Shown: positions 40,685-50,612, counted from the stretch's first letter. The stretch is 64,000 nt of DNA from Polyangiaceae bacterium (GCA_020633205.1 JACKEB010000010.1:992001-1056000), one strand, 5' to 3'. Notes: generated by a model from the letters alone, not told the origin. Translations and numbers: made by a program.

Positions 40685-42442
40685 ATGCCCCGTCTCCTCC
40701 CCCGCCTGTGGCTCTGCCTACTGTTCACCCTGTGGAGCGTCGCGCGCCCCGCGTCCGCCGCCAGTTCAGACGAAGAAGCGAAGCGTCACATCCAAGCGGC
40801 GATGAAGGACTTTCAGAAGAATCGCTTCCTGAAGGCGGAGGGACGCCTGAAAACCGCAGGCGCCGTGTGTCGCAGCGGCGACTGCGGAAAGCCGACCCTG
40901 GTCGCCATCTGGAAGTACCTGGGCGTGGTGTACGCCAGCGGCCTGGAAGACTCGGACGCGGCGAGCGCGTGCTTCGAGCAAATGCTGCTGCTCGACAAGG
41001 AGGCGAAGCCGGACGAGCGCTTCCTGGATGATTCCGTACAGAAAGCCTTCGATGCCGCGTCAGAGACCGTGCTCGCCGAGGAGCGAGCCGCGGAGGAAGC
41101 GAAGAAGCGAAAGGAGGCCGATGCGCTCGCTCAACAGAAGCGCGTCGAAGAGGCACAGAAGCAGCGCATCGCCGCGCACAAGCAGCGCCTGGCTGAGCTC
41201 AAACGCCAGAAGCTGGAAGAGGCCGAACGCCGCGCCGAGGAAGAACGCCTGGAGAAGGAACGCAACGCCGCGGAGATCCGCGCCGTCGAAGAGGAAGATC
41301 GGCGCCTACGTTGCGATGTCGACGAGCCGCTCTCGCTGCAAGACGCCGGCTGGGTCGAGCAAGCTCAAGGCTTCCAGGTTCCGCTTTTCCTCAAGGTACC
41401 GAAGCTGCCCAGCGACACCATGAGCGTCAAGCGCGTGGTGGTCGAGTTCTCCGCACCAGGTGCGGACACGCCTCAGAGCATCGAGCTGAAGCCAATGCAA
41501 GGTGGCTACGGCGGCTACCTGCCCTGCGAGGCATCGCTCAGCGCGGGCGAGCTGAGCTACCAAATCAAGGTGATCAACAGCTGCGACGCGCTGATCGGAA
41601 GCGCCGGGAGCGACGCAGAGCCGCGGCGCATCAAGCTCAAGCCGGCAATCGACTTCGCTCAACCCCACCTACCCGGTCAGCTACCACCTGAAGCCTGCGC
41701 GAAGGAAAGCTCCTCGCTGACCTGTGAGCTGGATGACGACTGCCCCGGCGAAGGAGCGCGTTGCGTCGAGGGCAGCTGCACCGCCGCGCAACCCAAGATC
41801 GCTCCCACGCGGCGTATCAGCATCCTGCGAAACCGCCTGAGTTTCGAGGCGGGCCTGGACTTCGCTCCTATCTCTTCCGACGCCGCCTGCGCTCCCAGCA
41901 ACGTGAGCGATGGTCGCTACTCATGTTTCCGCCCGGATGGCTCCGAGCTCGAGCGAGATCCCGAGGCTCCTGGTTCCTTCTCTACCGTTGGTGTCGGGAG
42001 CCTGCGCTTGAGCCTCGGCTACGATCGCGTGTTCGGCGAGCGCTGGCTCGTCGGCGCGCGCGGCGGACTCACGTTGCTCGGCCATCCAGAGCGCGCGGAT
42101 GGCAAGAGCGTCTTACCCGTACATTTCGCGCTGCGTGGCGCCGTGTACTTCGGAAACGAGCCCTTCGCCGAAGCTCGCGTTCGCGCCTATGCCGCCATCA
42201 GCGCGGGCCTCGGGGACTCCGCGGGCCGGGTGGACGGTGTCTCCGTCCGCAGCCAAGCGAAGGGGCTCGAGGCCGTCCGAGTGTGGCAGAAGGGCGGCAG
42301 TTTGTTCGCAGGCGCCGGTCTAGGGCTCGAGATCCCGCTGTCTCGCGCCGGGGCAATCTACGGCGAGCTGGGCGCCCGGCAGTATTTTCCGACTTCACTC
42401 ACCGCATTCGGACCGACGCTGGGCTACGTTCACGGATTGTGA
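40685..42442 (+). CDS. Periplasmic/outer-membrane protein with coiled coil and C-terminal barrel-like domain
   Basis: Encodes 585 residues from the ATG at 40685. A signal peptide ends at ASAAS. Residues 22-115 look like a TPR-type helical domain (AMKDFQKNRFLKAEGRLKTA), followed by a long Ala/Glu/Lys/Arg coiled coil (about 118-200), a strand-rich middle with paired cysteines, a short Cys-rich segment (CELDDDCPGEGARCVEGSC) and a barrel-like C-terminal third. It is the first of three genes joined by overlapping codons. The whole chain is not recognised as one family. Confidence 0.75.
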   Translation: MPRLLPRLWLCLLFTLWSVARPASAASSDEEAKRHIQAAMKDFQKNRFLKAEGRLKTAGAVCRSGDCGKPTLVAIWKYLGVVYASGLEDSDAASACFEQMLLLDKEAKPDERFLDDSVQKAFDAASETVLAEERAAEEAKKRKEADALAQQKRVEEAQKQRIAAHKQRLAELKRQKLEEAERRAEEERLEKERNAAEIRAVEEEDRRLRCDVDEPLSLQDAGWVEQAQGFQVPLFLKVPKLPSDTMSVKRVVVEFSAPGADTPQSIELKPMQGGYGGYLPCEASLSAGELSYQIKVINSCDALIGSAGSDAEPRRIKLKPAIDFAQPHLPGQLPPEACAKESSSLTCELDDDCPGEGARCVEGSCTAAQPKIAPTRRISILRNRLSFEAGLDFAPISSDAACAPSNVSDGRYSCFRPDGSELERDPEAPGSFSTVGVGSLRLSLGYDRVFGERWLVGARGGLTLLGHPERADGKSVLPVHFALRGAVYFGNEPFAEARVRAYAAISAGLGDSAGRVDGVSVRSQAKGLEAVRVWQKGGSLFAGAGLGLEIPLSRAGAIYGELGARQYFPTSLTAFGPTLGYVHGL

Positions 42443-43881
42443 AGCGCGCCCGCTCACTGCTCGTCGTCAGCGGGGTACTCCTCGGTACCTGGTTCGCCCT
42501 CACGGGGTCCGCGCAAGCTGAGACGCGCGATGAGCGAGAGGGCGGGGCAAGCGATAGCGAAGTCCCCAAAGACGCGGGCGACGACGCCGAGTCCCCCGAA
42601 GAGTCGACGCTGGAACCGACCGATGAGGTCAAGACGCGTCCTGACGAGGTCTCAGGCATCGAGCGTGGTGGGCGCGAAGCGGGCGATCTGTCTCGAGAGC
42701 TGGCCGGTGGATTGTTGTGGTTGCCGCGCCAGACCGTGGAGCTGTTGTTCTTCGCATCCGGCAACGCTGCGGGTCTGATCGACGACGAACAAGTGATCCC
42801 TCGCGTCGAGGACTCACTCAACCCGCCCAAAGGCGAGATCCGCGCCTTCCCGACCTTGTTCATCGAGACCGCGGGCCCATTGAGCGTCGGCGTGCGGCTC
42901 CTCGCGCGGGCAGACAACTTCGGCAGCACGGTGCGCTTCGGCTTTGGTGGACGGCGAGAGCTGGTCGCGGAGTCCAGGTTGCGAGCGACGCTGTCGGAGC
43001 CACGCCCCATCGCGGTCGGAATCGAGCTCTTGCACGATGTCCGCGGCTCCCGCGGCTACCTCGGGGTGGGGCAAGATCCAGCGAGTGACCCTCGAAATAT
43101 TTTCCGCGCGGATTCCACCGAACGGGAAGCTCAGTACGAAGAGATCCGCGAGCGCTTCATCACGAGCCTTGGTGTTCGTCCCCTGGATGACCTCGAGCTC
43201 TTGCTCTCGTCTTCCATCACGCTACGCCACCTGCAAGACACCGAAGACGCGGGCGAGCGCCGCGTGTCGCGGGTCTTCGATTTGGACAGCCTCCCCGGCG
43301 GCCTCGGTGTGCGCCGCATCACCTACAATGAGGCCGGCCTGCGATTGGATACACGCAAGGGTCGCAACGGGGCCTTTCCTGGGATTCAGGTCGAGACTTA
43401 TGTCGGACACGCGCTGGGGATCCCGCCAACGGACACCAGCTTCCTGCGCACCGGAGGCCGCGTAGCGACCTTCTTCGAGGTCTACAAGCGTTCGAACATC
43501 CTCTCACCGAGGCTGGTGCTCGATACGATGCGCCCGCTGGATAATGCTACTATACCCTTCAATGAGCTCACGCGGCAGCCTGACTTCCGTGGTTTCGACT
43601 CCAGGCGAGATTTCAGCTCACTCGTCGCCTCCCTCGACTATCGGTGGACCGTAATGCGTTACCTCGCGGCAAGGCTCTTCGCAGACGCCGCGGTGGTCGC
43701 GCCGGACCTGCCGAGTCTGAGGCACCAAACACCGCGCTTCGCCGCAGGCAGCGGACTCGACTTCTTCACGCGCTCCGGCAGCCTCGGCTCCGTCACCACC
43801 GTGTTCAGCCCCGAAGGCTTCAAGCTGACGCTCAGCTTCGGCGTCGCGGGCGGCTTCGGAGATAGGCAGCACCGCGATTGA
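42439..43881 (+). CDS. Omp85/BamA-superfamily-like outer-membrane barrel protein
   Basis: Encodes 480 residues from the GTG at 42439, which overlaps the previous stop (GTGA). A signal peptide ends at GSAQA, followed by a Glu/Asp-rich segment and no clear POTRA repeat. The C-terminal 330 residues alternate like barrel strands, and FNELTRQPDFRGFDSRRDF resembles the conserved (V)RGF loop of Omp85 proteins, followed by the usual YRW and LFADAAVV strands. A short form without full POTRA domains would resemble the surface-antigen/TamA-like group. Its TGA overlaps the next ATG. Role: outer-membrane insertion or export, inferred. Confidence 0.7.
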   Translation: MKRARSLLVVSGVLLGTWFALTGSAQAETRDEREGGASDSEVPKDAGDDAESPEESTLEPTDEVKTRPDEVSGIERGGREAGDLSRELAGGLLWLPRQTVELLFFASGNAAGLIDDEQVIPRVEDSLNPPKGEIRAFPTLFIETAGPLSVGVRLLARADNFGSTVRFGFGGRRELVAESRLRATLSEPRPIAVGIELLHDVRGSRGYLGVGQDPASDPRNIFRADSTEREAQYEEIRERFITSLGVRPLDDLELLLSSSITLRHLQDTEDAGERRVSRVFDLDSLPGGLGVRRITYNEAGLRLDTRKGRNGAFPGIQVETYVGHALGIPPTDTSFLRTGGRVATFFEVYKRSNILSPRLVLDTMRPLDNATIPFNELTRQPDFRGFDSRRDFSSLVASLDYRWTVMRYLAARLFADAAVVAPDLPSLRHQTPRFAAGSGLDFFTRSGSLGSVTTVFSPEGFKLTLSFGVAGGFGDRQHRD

Positions 43882-45383
43882 TGCGCGCTGCGCTGCTTTG
43901 CTGTGTGCTGGCGCTGAGCAGCGGTTGTTCGCTGTACCTGCCCACGCGTTTTGCTGACCGCCCCCCCGCAACCAGCGTGGCGGACGACGCTCCGATCCCG
44001 CTCCCAAGGCACCGAGAGCTGCTCGAGACGGTACGCTGGTCCGACATCTACCTCCGACGCCCGTTGGTTCGCGCCCTCGACCCTGAGCGTCCCCCGCGCG
44101 CCGGAGACGTCAACTCCGTCGACGAGGTGCCGAAGTCGAGCTGGTTCGAACCGCTCGACGGCGAAGCGCTCTCGGACGCCTGGTGGGGGGAGGGTCCGCC
44201 GGAGCCACCCGTAGAGCCCATTGGGGGCAAGCCGGATGTCGTCTCTGGCGCGATCCGCGTCAAGGACAGCCGCGGGATCATCTACGAACTCGAGGGCGAC
44301 CCCTCAGCCGCTCCAGATACTCGCACCGCGGCAGGACCGATCACCGCGCGGTTGATTCGCGCAATTGGTTACCGTACGGCACCGGCCCACCGCATCGCGA
44401 TCTCTCGCGACGAAATCATTGGCGGTGATCCGAAGAACAAACTCTTGCCCGCAGGCGTGGACCGACGGGTCATGATGGCAACCCAGTGGCCGCTCGGGAC
44501 AGACATCGGCGTGACGCCGCCTCGCGGGCTGCGCGAAGACGACGCCAACGACTACGTGCCCCACGAGCATCGACGGACGCTCCGCGCGCTACTCCCAATC
44601 GCGAGCTGGCTGGACATCAGCGGGATCAGCGCACACTGCCTACGGGATGTGTACGTCGGCGCGCCTGGGGACGGCTACGTGCAGCACTTCTACGTGCGCT
44701 CCAGTCCTGGTCTCGGATCCGGTCGCCTGACCCAGGGCCAACCGTTCCAGTCAGCGGCGGGCGTGGTTGCGGGAACTCCACTCTTGAACCTGTTCACCCT
44801 CGGCCTCAGCTCCCGCGGCATCAACAGCAAGCCACCGAGCGACCTTCGACTGCTCGCCGCGTCCCCAGCTGTTGAAGAGTTCATCGCGAGCACACCCTAT
44901 GAACCGTTCGATGAATTGCGACCGGATGACCTGTATTGGGCGCTGAAGCGCGTCGCAAGCATCAGCGATGAATCCCTGGTGCGTGCGATTCAGGCCGGCG
45001 GCCAGCCGATGGCCGAGCAGCAGCGCATCAACGCCACACTCAAGCAACGGGTGCTCGACCTGGTGGCGATGGCGCTCACCCTGGTCACCCCGATCGAGTT
45101 CGAGGGGATCGATCAGGATCGCTTGATCCTCCAGGATTTCGCCGCCTATCGCTTCGGTAACCAGCCTGCGCCTCATGACGTGTGGCTCTACGACGCGCGC
45201 GGCCACTTGTTGTCGCGCTCACTCCTGCCGCCTGGTCCACGTGCCGCGCTGGCAATCCCGAGAGTGATCGGCCTCGACTACTTGGTCGTGCGTGTACGGG
45301 CGCGGCGCACTCCCATGCCACGCGCCGCGGAGCTCCATGTGCGCCTACACCCAAGCCCGCATTTGGTTGGGATCCTCCACTGA
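43881..45383 (+). CDS. Lipoprotein partner of the Omp85-like protein
   Basis: Encodes 500 residues. The signal peptide ends in LSSGC (Cys16). The segment IRVKDSRGIIYELEGDPSAA, then ARLIRAIGYRTAPAHRIAI, resembles the domain found in proteins encoded beside BamA/TamA-like barrels in some other phyla, where a Lys often stands in the YxxKxD strand; here the position reads YELEGD. That likeness is from memory and would need a profile search. Its ATG overlaps the barrel stop (TGATG). It is likely an outer-membrane lipoprotein acting with the barrel. Confidence 0.65.
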   Translation: MRAALLCCVLALSSGCSLYLPTRFADRPPATSVADDAPIPLPRHRELLETVRWSDIYLRRPLVRALDPERPPRAGDVNSVDEVPKSSWFEPLDGEALSDAWWGEGPPEPPVEPIGGKPDVVSGAIRVKDSRGIIYELEGDPSAAPDTRTAAGPITARLIRAIGYRTAPAHRIAISRDEIIGGDPKNKLLPAGVDRRVMMATQWPLGTDIGVTPPRGLREDDANDYVPHEHRRTLRALLPIASWLDISGISAHCLRDVYVGAPGDGYVQHFYVRSSPGLGSGRLTQGQPFQSAAGVVAGTPLLNLFTLGLSSRGINSKPPSDLRLLAASPAVEEFIASTPYEPFDELRPDDLYWALKRVASISDESLVRAIQAGGQPMAEQQRINATLKQRVLDLVAMALTLVTPIEFEGIDQDRLILQDFAAYRFGNQPAPHDVWLYDARGHLLSRSLLPPGPRAALAIPRVIGLDYLVVRVRARRTPMPRAAELHVRLHPSPHLVGILH

Positions 45384-45495
45384 ACACCCGACGTCACGCG
45401 GCGGCTGCTGGCGGGTAGGTTGGAACTGAGCCAACCTAGAGTCTCGAAAGCTCGACTCGAGTTCTGAGTTCGGGCTAGAACGTCGAACGCTTAGC

Positions 45496-46002
45496 GTGTC
45501 CTCCCCCACTCCGATGCCCGTCTCTTCGCCTCGAGCGTCCCGCGCGCCCGTGAGTGAAGCCTTTCCCCGACGTGAAACGAAGGGGCGCGCCAGGCTCTGG
45601 AGTTGGTTCTTGAGCGTCGGTGCGGGTGGTGTGCTCACGCTGACCATTGCAACGATCGCCATCGTGGTCTTGGCTCGCTATCCGCAGGGCAGCGACTCCA
45701 TGCCCCAGTGGGTGCCTGTGTACCCCGGTGTTTCAGTCCAGGACACCAAGCTGAACAAAGACGGCGTCTCGGGACACTATCGTTTCCTCGCGGGAACGGA
45801 CACAGACTCCATCCTCAACTGGTATCGCGAGCAACTCGAGACCCGCGGGTTCACCAGCGAGGACTACTCTGGCCAGGGCCAGAGTGAGGGTGATGGTCAA
45901 GCGCTTCGCTTCATCTCCGAACGCGATCAGCTCGAGGTCGTGGTGACGCTACGGGCGGACCCGAAGGGCGAGCAGGCAGATGTCGTCTTCGGCCGGCTAT
46001 AA
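45496..46002 (+). CDS. Single-pass membrane protein, hypothetical
   Basis: Encodes 168 residues from a GTG at 45496 (an ATG at 45514 is equally possible). A Ser/Pro/Arg-rich cytoplasmic start leads to one helix (about 38-61, GAGGVLTLTIATIAIVVLA). The outer domain (WVPVYPGVSVQDTKL, then HYRFLAGTDTDSILNWYREQ) resembles small alpha/beta domains that read as a solute-binding or ACT-like fold; no firm family. It converges on the L,D-transpeptidase gene. Confidence 0.6.
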   Translation: MSSPTPMPVSSPRASRAPVSEAFPRRETKGRARLWSWFLSVGAGGVLTLTIATIAIVVLARYPQGSDSMPQWVPVYPGVSVQDTKLNKDGVSGHYRFLAGTDTDSILNWYREQLETRGFTSEDYSGQGQSEGDGQALRFISERDQLEVVVTLRADPKGEQADVVFGRL

Positions 46003-46011
46003 GCCCTGAGG

Positions 46012-47538
46012 TCAGCGTTCAATCACCACGAACGTGCCCTTGCCGTTCGCTCCCCCCGCCGCCGCGCCGTTCCAGTCCGCTGGCACCGCGGGCTCTGTAA
46101 AGCCGAACAGGCGCTTCCCATCACGGGGCGACAGGTTCACACAGCCGGCGCTCATGCCCTTACCGAACGTGTCGTGCCAGTAAGCGACATGCAGCGCGAA
46201 GGGAGCGTTGAAGTACTGAGTGTAGGGTACGTCAGCAATCCAGAAGCTTCGATCTTCACCCTGCTCCGGACTCATCGTCGCAGCTCGATGCTTGTAGGTG
46301 ATGCGGTAGATCCCCATGGGAGTCGTTGAGTATTTGACCGGATCTCGCCCCTTCACGGGCACGCCCCCAACGCCTGGGCTCACCAGCGTCGAGAAGACCG
46401 GTCGCTCCCCCTCGTAGGCAACCAGGGTGCCTCGGGAGATGCTCATCCACAGCCACTTGTCCTGATCCGTGATTCCCCACGGTAACTTTTCACGCGCGTC
46501 GACGCGGACCACGTCGGCTTCCCTCACCCACAACCTGCCCTGCTTACCCGTAGACAGCGTCGGCAAGAAGTTCTCGCCACCTTGAGACACCGGCTGGGCG
46601 CTGGGGTCGACACCCACGTGGTCCAGGCGCTGCCACGCGCCGTCGGTCTTGACCAGCTTGTCGCCGTCCAGCCGATACTGGGGAGCGGGGCCTTCGCGAA
46701 ACCAACCCAGCGGGAGCTGCACTTTGCCTGCGAGTTCCACGCCTTCGAAGCTCGACTCCTTGAACGGGCGAGTGCGGTCTGCGGGCACCACGGTGCCGTC
46801 CGCGCTGACCAGCCAACGCCGTCCCTCGTGCTCGAACACCCGCACATAGGCCAACATCGAACCTAGAGGGATTTGCCTGCGGACGAGCCCCATTGGTTTC
46901 GAGCTGCCAGCGGATCCACCGTTTGCAAAGAACCAGGGGAGCTCTCCGTCCACCTCGGGCAAGCTGTCCAGCGCCAGCACCTCGTGCCCTTTGTTCCCCC
47001 AGCTCAACGGCGCATGGGTTCCCGGAGCCCCAAGGAAACGCTCCTCCTTCAGCCACTCATCTCGGGTGGGGAGACGCCGATACATCGGTGTGCCGTTGGA
47101 AAGCGCGAAGTGATAGGGCGAGGCGTCTGTCGACGGCACTAGCCCACTCATCGCGCTGGTGTAGCGCCCGGTCGGGTCGAGCGTCGCGCTGCGATCGAGG
47201 CACACGTATCCGCGCGGTTCCACTGCGTAGAACCCTCCGGCGCACCCCGGTCCGACCTCAGGCTTGCTGCCCGCCCGGATCCGCACGTGGTGCCCCACCC
47301 GGATGTATCCGATCTGGGTCGTGCTCTTGGAGGGCTTTGGGTAGACGAAGGTCGCGTACCCCTTGGAGTAGATGTGTGTGGCCGCGAGACCGCTCTGACC
47401 CTGGGCGAGCAAGCGAGACTCCAGCGGCGACACCTTGGGCTCCTCGGCCGCTGCAACGGCGGTCCAGCACCCCAGGGCCAACACGGCGTACAAGCCACGC
47501 CGAAGGCTCCGTTTGGAAGGCGCGCAGAGCGGAATCAT
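46012..47538 (-). CDS. L,D-transpeptidase (YkuD-type) secreted protein
   Basis: Encodes 508 residues. A signal peptide ends near AVAAAEE. The catalytic YkuD domain is at the C-terminus: APFALHVAYWHD, then GMSAGCVNLSPRD, with the catalytic Cys in SAGC where SHGC is usual. LDTs form 3-3 cross-links in peptidoglycan or attach proteins to it. The N-terminal 250 residues include an SH3-like region (GYATFVYPKPSKSTTQIGYI) that may bind cell wall. It starts at the ATG at 47538. Confidence 0.85.
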   Translation of the reverse strand: MIPLCAPSKRSLRRGLYAVLALGCWTAVAAAEEPKVSPLESRLLAQGQSGLAATHIYSKGYATFVYPKPSKSTTQIGYIRVGHHVRIRAGSKPEVGPGCAGGFYAVEPRGYVCLDRSATLDPTGRYTSAMSGLVPSTDASPYHFALSNGTPMYRRLPTRDEWLKEERFLGAPGTHAPLSWGNKGHEVLALDSLPEVDGELPWFFANGGSAGSSKPMGLVRRQIPLGSMLAYVRVFEHEGRRWLVSADGTVVPADRTRPFKESSFEGVELAGKVQLPLGWFREGPAPQYRLDGDKLVKTDGAWQRLDHVGVDPSAQPVSQGGENFLPTLSTGKQGRLWVREADVVRVDAREKLPWGITDQDKWLWMSISRGTLVAYEGERPVFSTLVSPGVGGVPVKGRDPVKYSTTPMGIYRITYKHRAATMSPEQGEDRSFWIADVPYTQYFNAPFALHVAYWHDTFGKGMSAGCVNLSPRDGKRLFGFTEPAVPADWNGAAAGGANGKGTFVVIER

Positions 47539-47809
47539 CTGCTCTCAGTACCCGCGTCTCGACGCCGCGCCAATCCCACCGCGTGCAGGTTCCGCATCCT
47601 GGTGAAATCACGCTACTTGCAAGTGGCAGCCAGAACCGCGAGCGCCCGCCCGTCGGCGCTCACGGATTGCGCCGCGCCGCTTTCTTCCACCGCTTGGTTG
47701 GACGCTTTGAGACGACTCACGGCGAAGCCACCGCTCGGTAAGAAAACCGCGCCCCAACGCGCACCCTCAGTGTTGACGCTCCAGAACCTGACCCGCAATC
47801 ATGCGGGCC

Positions 47810-48739
47810 ATGGCTTCCCCGCGCTTCTTTCGCCTAACGGCGCCTCACCATCACCCTTCAGCACTCGCCGTCTCGCTACTCGCCTTAGCGCTAGTGGCGG
47901 GCTGCGGCAGCGCCAAGGACATCACATTCGACGAGGGCAGCGCAGGGTCGAATCCTGGCGGAAATGGTGGCAATCAAAACGGCGGCTCCACTGCTTCGGG
48001 CGGAACAGACTCAGTCGGTGGCAGCAGCTCGGTTGGGGGCAGCAACTCCGTCGGAGGCAGCGGCGCTGGCGGCTCAGGTACGAGTGGCGGTAGCGCTGGC
48101 TCCCCGGCGGGTGGGGCCGGAGCAGACGGCGGCACCGGTGCGGGCGGCTCAGGTGCGAACGGTGGCACGGCCGGCGCAGGCGCTGACGGCGGCAGCAGCT
48201 CGGTTGGTGGCAGCAGTACAGGCGGCGCGGGCGCTCAGGGCGGGAGTTCCTCCGTTGGTGGCAGCGCCGGGGCAGGGACAGGCGGTTCCGCGGGGAATGG
48301 AGGGAGCGGCGGCGGCCCAGTCACCGTAGACTGCCTCTCCGCGACCTGTACCCTGGACGGCAATCCCACAACCGCGTGCTGCTTCCAAAAAGCGACGGAC
48401 GGCCAATCCGCCAAGAGCGCTTGCGTCTCCGGTCCGCCGGAGAACGATGGCTGCATCACCTCGGACACGGGCCAGCAGACGCGCATCGAGTGCCAAACGA
48501 ACGCGGACTGCCCCGGTCAGGTCTGCTGTGGGTACCGCCGCGAGGTAAACCAGACGGCTTTCTACACGGACCTCGCTTGCGCGGACTCCTGCCAGAACTA
48601 CGGCCCGGAGATCCCGATCTGCGATCCTGCACACGGAAACAGCGAGTGCCCGATGCTCAACACGCAGAATGGCCCGGTGCAGCTGAATTGCGTGCAAAGC
48701 CAGCTGTTGCCCAGCGGCTATTTCGTTTGCGGCCAGTGA
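47810..48739 (+). CDS. Lipoprotein with long Gly/Ser spacer and Cys-rich domain
   Basis: Encodes 309 residues from the ATG at 47810 (47801 also possible). A signal peptide ends in VAGC. A spacer of about 130 residues follows, made of short GGSS/VGG/GAGG units. The C-terminal 140 residues carry about 14 cysteines and look disulfide-stabilised. Likely surface-exposed. No known function. ruvB starts 19 bases after its stop. Confidence 0.65.
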   Translation: MASPRFFRLTAPHHHPSALAVSLLALALVAGCGSAKDITFDEGSAGSNPGGNGGNQNGGSTASGGTDSVGGSSSVGGSNSVGGSGAGGSGTSGGSAGSPAGGAGADGGTGAGGSGANGGTAGAGADGGSSSVGGSSTGGAGAQGGSSSVGGSAGAGTGGSAGNGGSGGGPVTVDCLSATCTLDGNPTTACCFQKATDGQSAKSACVSGPPENDGCITSDTGQQTRIECQTNADCPGQVCCGYRREVNQTAFYTDLACADSCQNYGPEIPICDPAHGNSECPMLNTQNGPVQLNCVQSQLLPSGYFVCGQ

Positions 48740-48758
48740 GCGCTACATCAAGGGCCTG

Positions 48759-49826
48759 ATGGCCGCAAAGCGCAAGAAGACCGATCCCAGCGACGAGGAG
48801 CAGCGCCTCATCGAAAGCGAGAGCATGCCCGAAGACGATCGCTTCGATCGGCTGTTCCGCCCCCAGAGCCTGGACGACTTCGTCGGCCAGAGCCGCCACA
48901 AGGAGAACCTGCGCGTCTACGTCAAGGCGGCCAAGCAGCGCGGCGAGCCTCTCGATCACATCCTGCTCTGCGGGCCGCCTGGCCTCGGCAAGACCACCCT
49001 CGCAAACATCCTCGCGAACGAGATGGGCGTGCAGCTGTTCACGACCAGCGGGCCAGCCGTCGAGCACAAGGGCGTGCTCACCGGGCTCGTCACTCGCCTG
49101 GGGCGAGGCGATGTGCTGTTCATCGATGAAATCCACCGCCTCAGCGCGCCAGTGGAAGAGGCGCTCTACCCCGCCATCGAAGATTTCCGCATAGATATCA
49201 TGACGGGTGACGGTCCTTACGCCGAGAGCATCGCAGTGGACGTCAAACCCTTCACGCTGATCGGGGCCACGACGCGTACCGGCTTGCTCACCAAGCCCCT
49301 GCAAGAGCGCTTTGGTGTCACCCTACGCCTCGACTTCTACCCCGTCGCAGATCTGCAGCAGATCGTGCTGCGCTCCGCGCGCCTGCTCGGCGTCCCGTGT
49401 GATCAAGCCGGCGCCCTCGAGCTAGCACGTCGCTCGCGGGGCACACCTCGCGTCGCGAACCGCCTGCTCCGCCGGGTGCGCGACTTCGCCGAGGTCGAAG
49501 GCGACGGCAGCATCGACCAAGCCATCGTCAAGCAAACCTGCGAGCGCCTGGAGATCGATCGCGGCGGCCTCGACGAGATGGATCGTCGCCTGCTCACCAT
49601 CATCATCGATCACTACGACGGCGGCCCCGTCGGCGTGGAGACCATCGCCGCAGCGATGGCTGAACCGCGAGACACCATCGAGGACGTCTACGAGCCCTAC
49701 TTGCTCCAACAAGGCTTCCTCGGTCGCACCCCGCGGGGACGTATCGCCACGAAAAAGGCCTACGACCACCTCGGGGTGCCCTTCGGCGAGACCACCGCAG
49801 GCGCCAAGCAGGGCAAGCTGTTCTAG
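48759..49826 (+). CDS. ruvB: Holliday junction branch-migration helicase RuvB
   Basis: Encodes 355 residues. An N-terminal extension precedes the canonical LRPxxLDDFVGQ-type start (FRPQSLDDFVGQ), the Walker A GPPGLGKTT, Walker B DEIH, sensor 1 GATTRTG, and the arginine-finger region TRTGLLTKPLQERFG. The C-terminal winged helix ends QQGFLGRTPRGRIAT. RuvB hexamers drive branch migration with RuvA and RuvC; neither of those genes is nearby. The preceding lipoprotein gene is only 19 bases away. Confidence 0.97.
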   Translation: MAAKRKKTDPSDEEQRLIESESMPEDDRFDRLFRPQSLDDFVGQSRHKENLRVYVKAAKQRGEPLDHILLCGPPGLGKTTLANILANEMGVQLFTTSGPAVEHKGVLTGLVTRLGRGDVLFIDEIHRLSAPVEEALYPAIEDFRIDIMTGDGPYAESIAVDVKPFTLIGATTRTGLLTKPLQERFGVTLRLDFYPVADLQQIVLRSARLLGVPCDQAGALELARRSRGTPRVANRLLRRVRDFAEVEGDGSIDQAIVKQTCERLEIDRGGLDEMDRRLLTIIIDHYDGGPVGVETIAAAMAEPRDTIEDVYEPYLLQQGFLGRTPRGRIATKKAYDHLGVPFGETTAGAKQGKLF

Positions 49827-49938
49827 GCATCCACGTTTCAGCTGCAACGCAGCCTGCAACGCCTGAAACCTCTCGACCCCCAGTCAGGCACGTTTCCGTG
49901 CATAAACGGCTGGCACGATCGGTGCTAGCTAGCCGCCC

Positions 49939-50577
49939 ATGCTCACAGCAATCGGCGACGTCATGCGTCGGCTCTACGAACGCGGTTGGATCACGACGCG
50001 GGACGGTAACTGCAGCCTGCGCCGCACGAACTCGCGCATGCTCTACGTGACGCCTTCCGGCTGGCGCAAAACCATCCTGCATCCCGAACACCTGGTGAAG
50101 CTCGCCTTCGGCGCGAACCAAGAGCTCGTGGTGCCTGAAGGCGCGAACCCATCGGGTGAGCTTCACATGCACTGGCTACTGCAGAAGGACGCGACCAGCG
50201 TGCGCGCGGTGGTGCACGCCCATCCAACCCACGTCGTTGCGGCGATCTATCGCGGCTTCAAGCTGCCCGACGTCGCCGCCGAGTTCCCGGAAATCTTCCG
50301 CTACACCCGCGTCGGCCCCTCCGTCACGGCGATCCCCGCCATCACCCGCGACCTCGGAGACGCCACCGCTGTCGCCTTCGGCCTGAAGGACGGCCAGCTC
50401 GACTTCGACATCGTTGGGCAAGCCAACCACGGTGTGTGCGCCGTCGCCGGCGATCCGTGGAGCGCCTACGAACACATCGAGCGCCTCAACCACGTTTGCG
50501 AAATCGTGCTCGCCAGCGGCGTCCGCCCCGAAGACATCCCCGAAGGCTCAATACGCATGAAGTCGCACGGCGCATGA
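49939..50577 (+). CDS. Class II aldolase/adducin-family protein
   Basis: Encodes 212 residues of the fuculose-1-phosphate aldolase / class II aldolase family. Metal ligands and catalytic residues are visible: Glu in GELHMHW, His-x-His in VHAHPTH, and a further His in the GLAYxHIE-like YEHIERLNH. The ATG at 49939 gives a short N-terminus (MLTAIGDVMRRLYERGWITT). Substrate is unknown; mtnB-type methylthioribulose-phosphate dehydratases look similar. Confidence 0.8.
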   Translation: MLTAIGDVMRRLYERGWITTRDGNCSLRRTNSRMLYVTPSGWRKTILHPEHLVKLAFGANQELVVPEGANPSGELHMHWLLQKDATSVRAVVHAHPTHVVAAIYRGFKLPDVAAEFPEIFRYTRVGPSVTAIPAITRDLGDATAVAFGLKDGQLDFDIVGQANHGVCAVAGDPWSAYEHIERLNHVCEIVLASGVRPEDIPEGSIRMKSHGA

Positions 50578-50593
50578 ATCACACAGCGCATGG

Positions 50594-50612
50594 GTTTTCT
50601 TTGGGGGGGAGG
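50594..50612 (+). repeat. T-run/G-run intergenic motif, copy 3
   Basis: TTTTCTTTGGGGGGGAGG lies between the convergent stops of the aldolase-like and radical SAM genes. Confidence 0.55.

Noticed and set aside
41761..42438. Extended N-terminus for the Omp85-like gene
   Set aside because: The frame is open leftward inside the preceding gene, but the residues are Arg-rich shadow coding; the signal peptide starts at the GTG at 42439.
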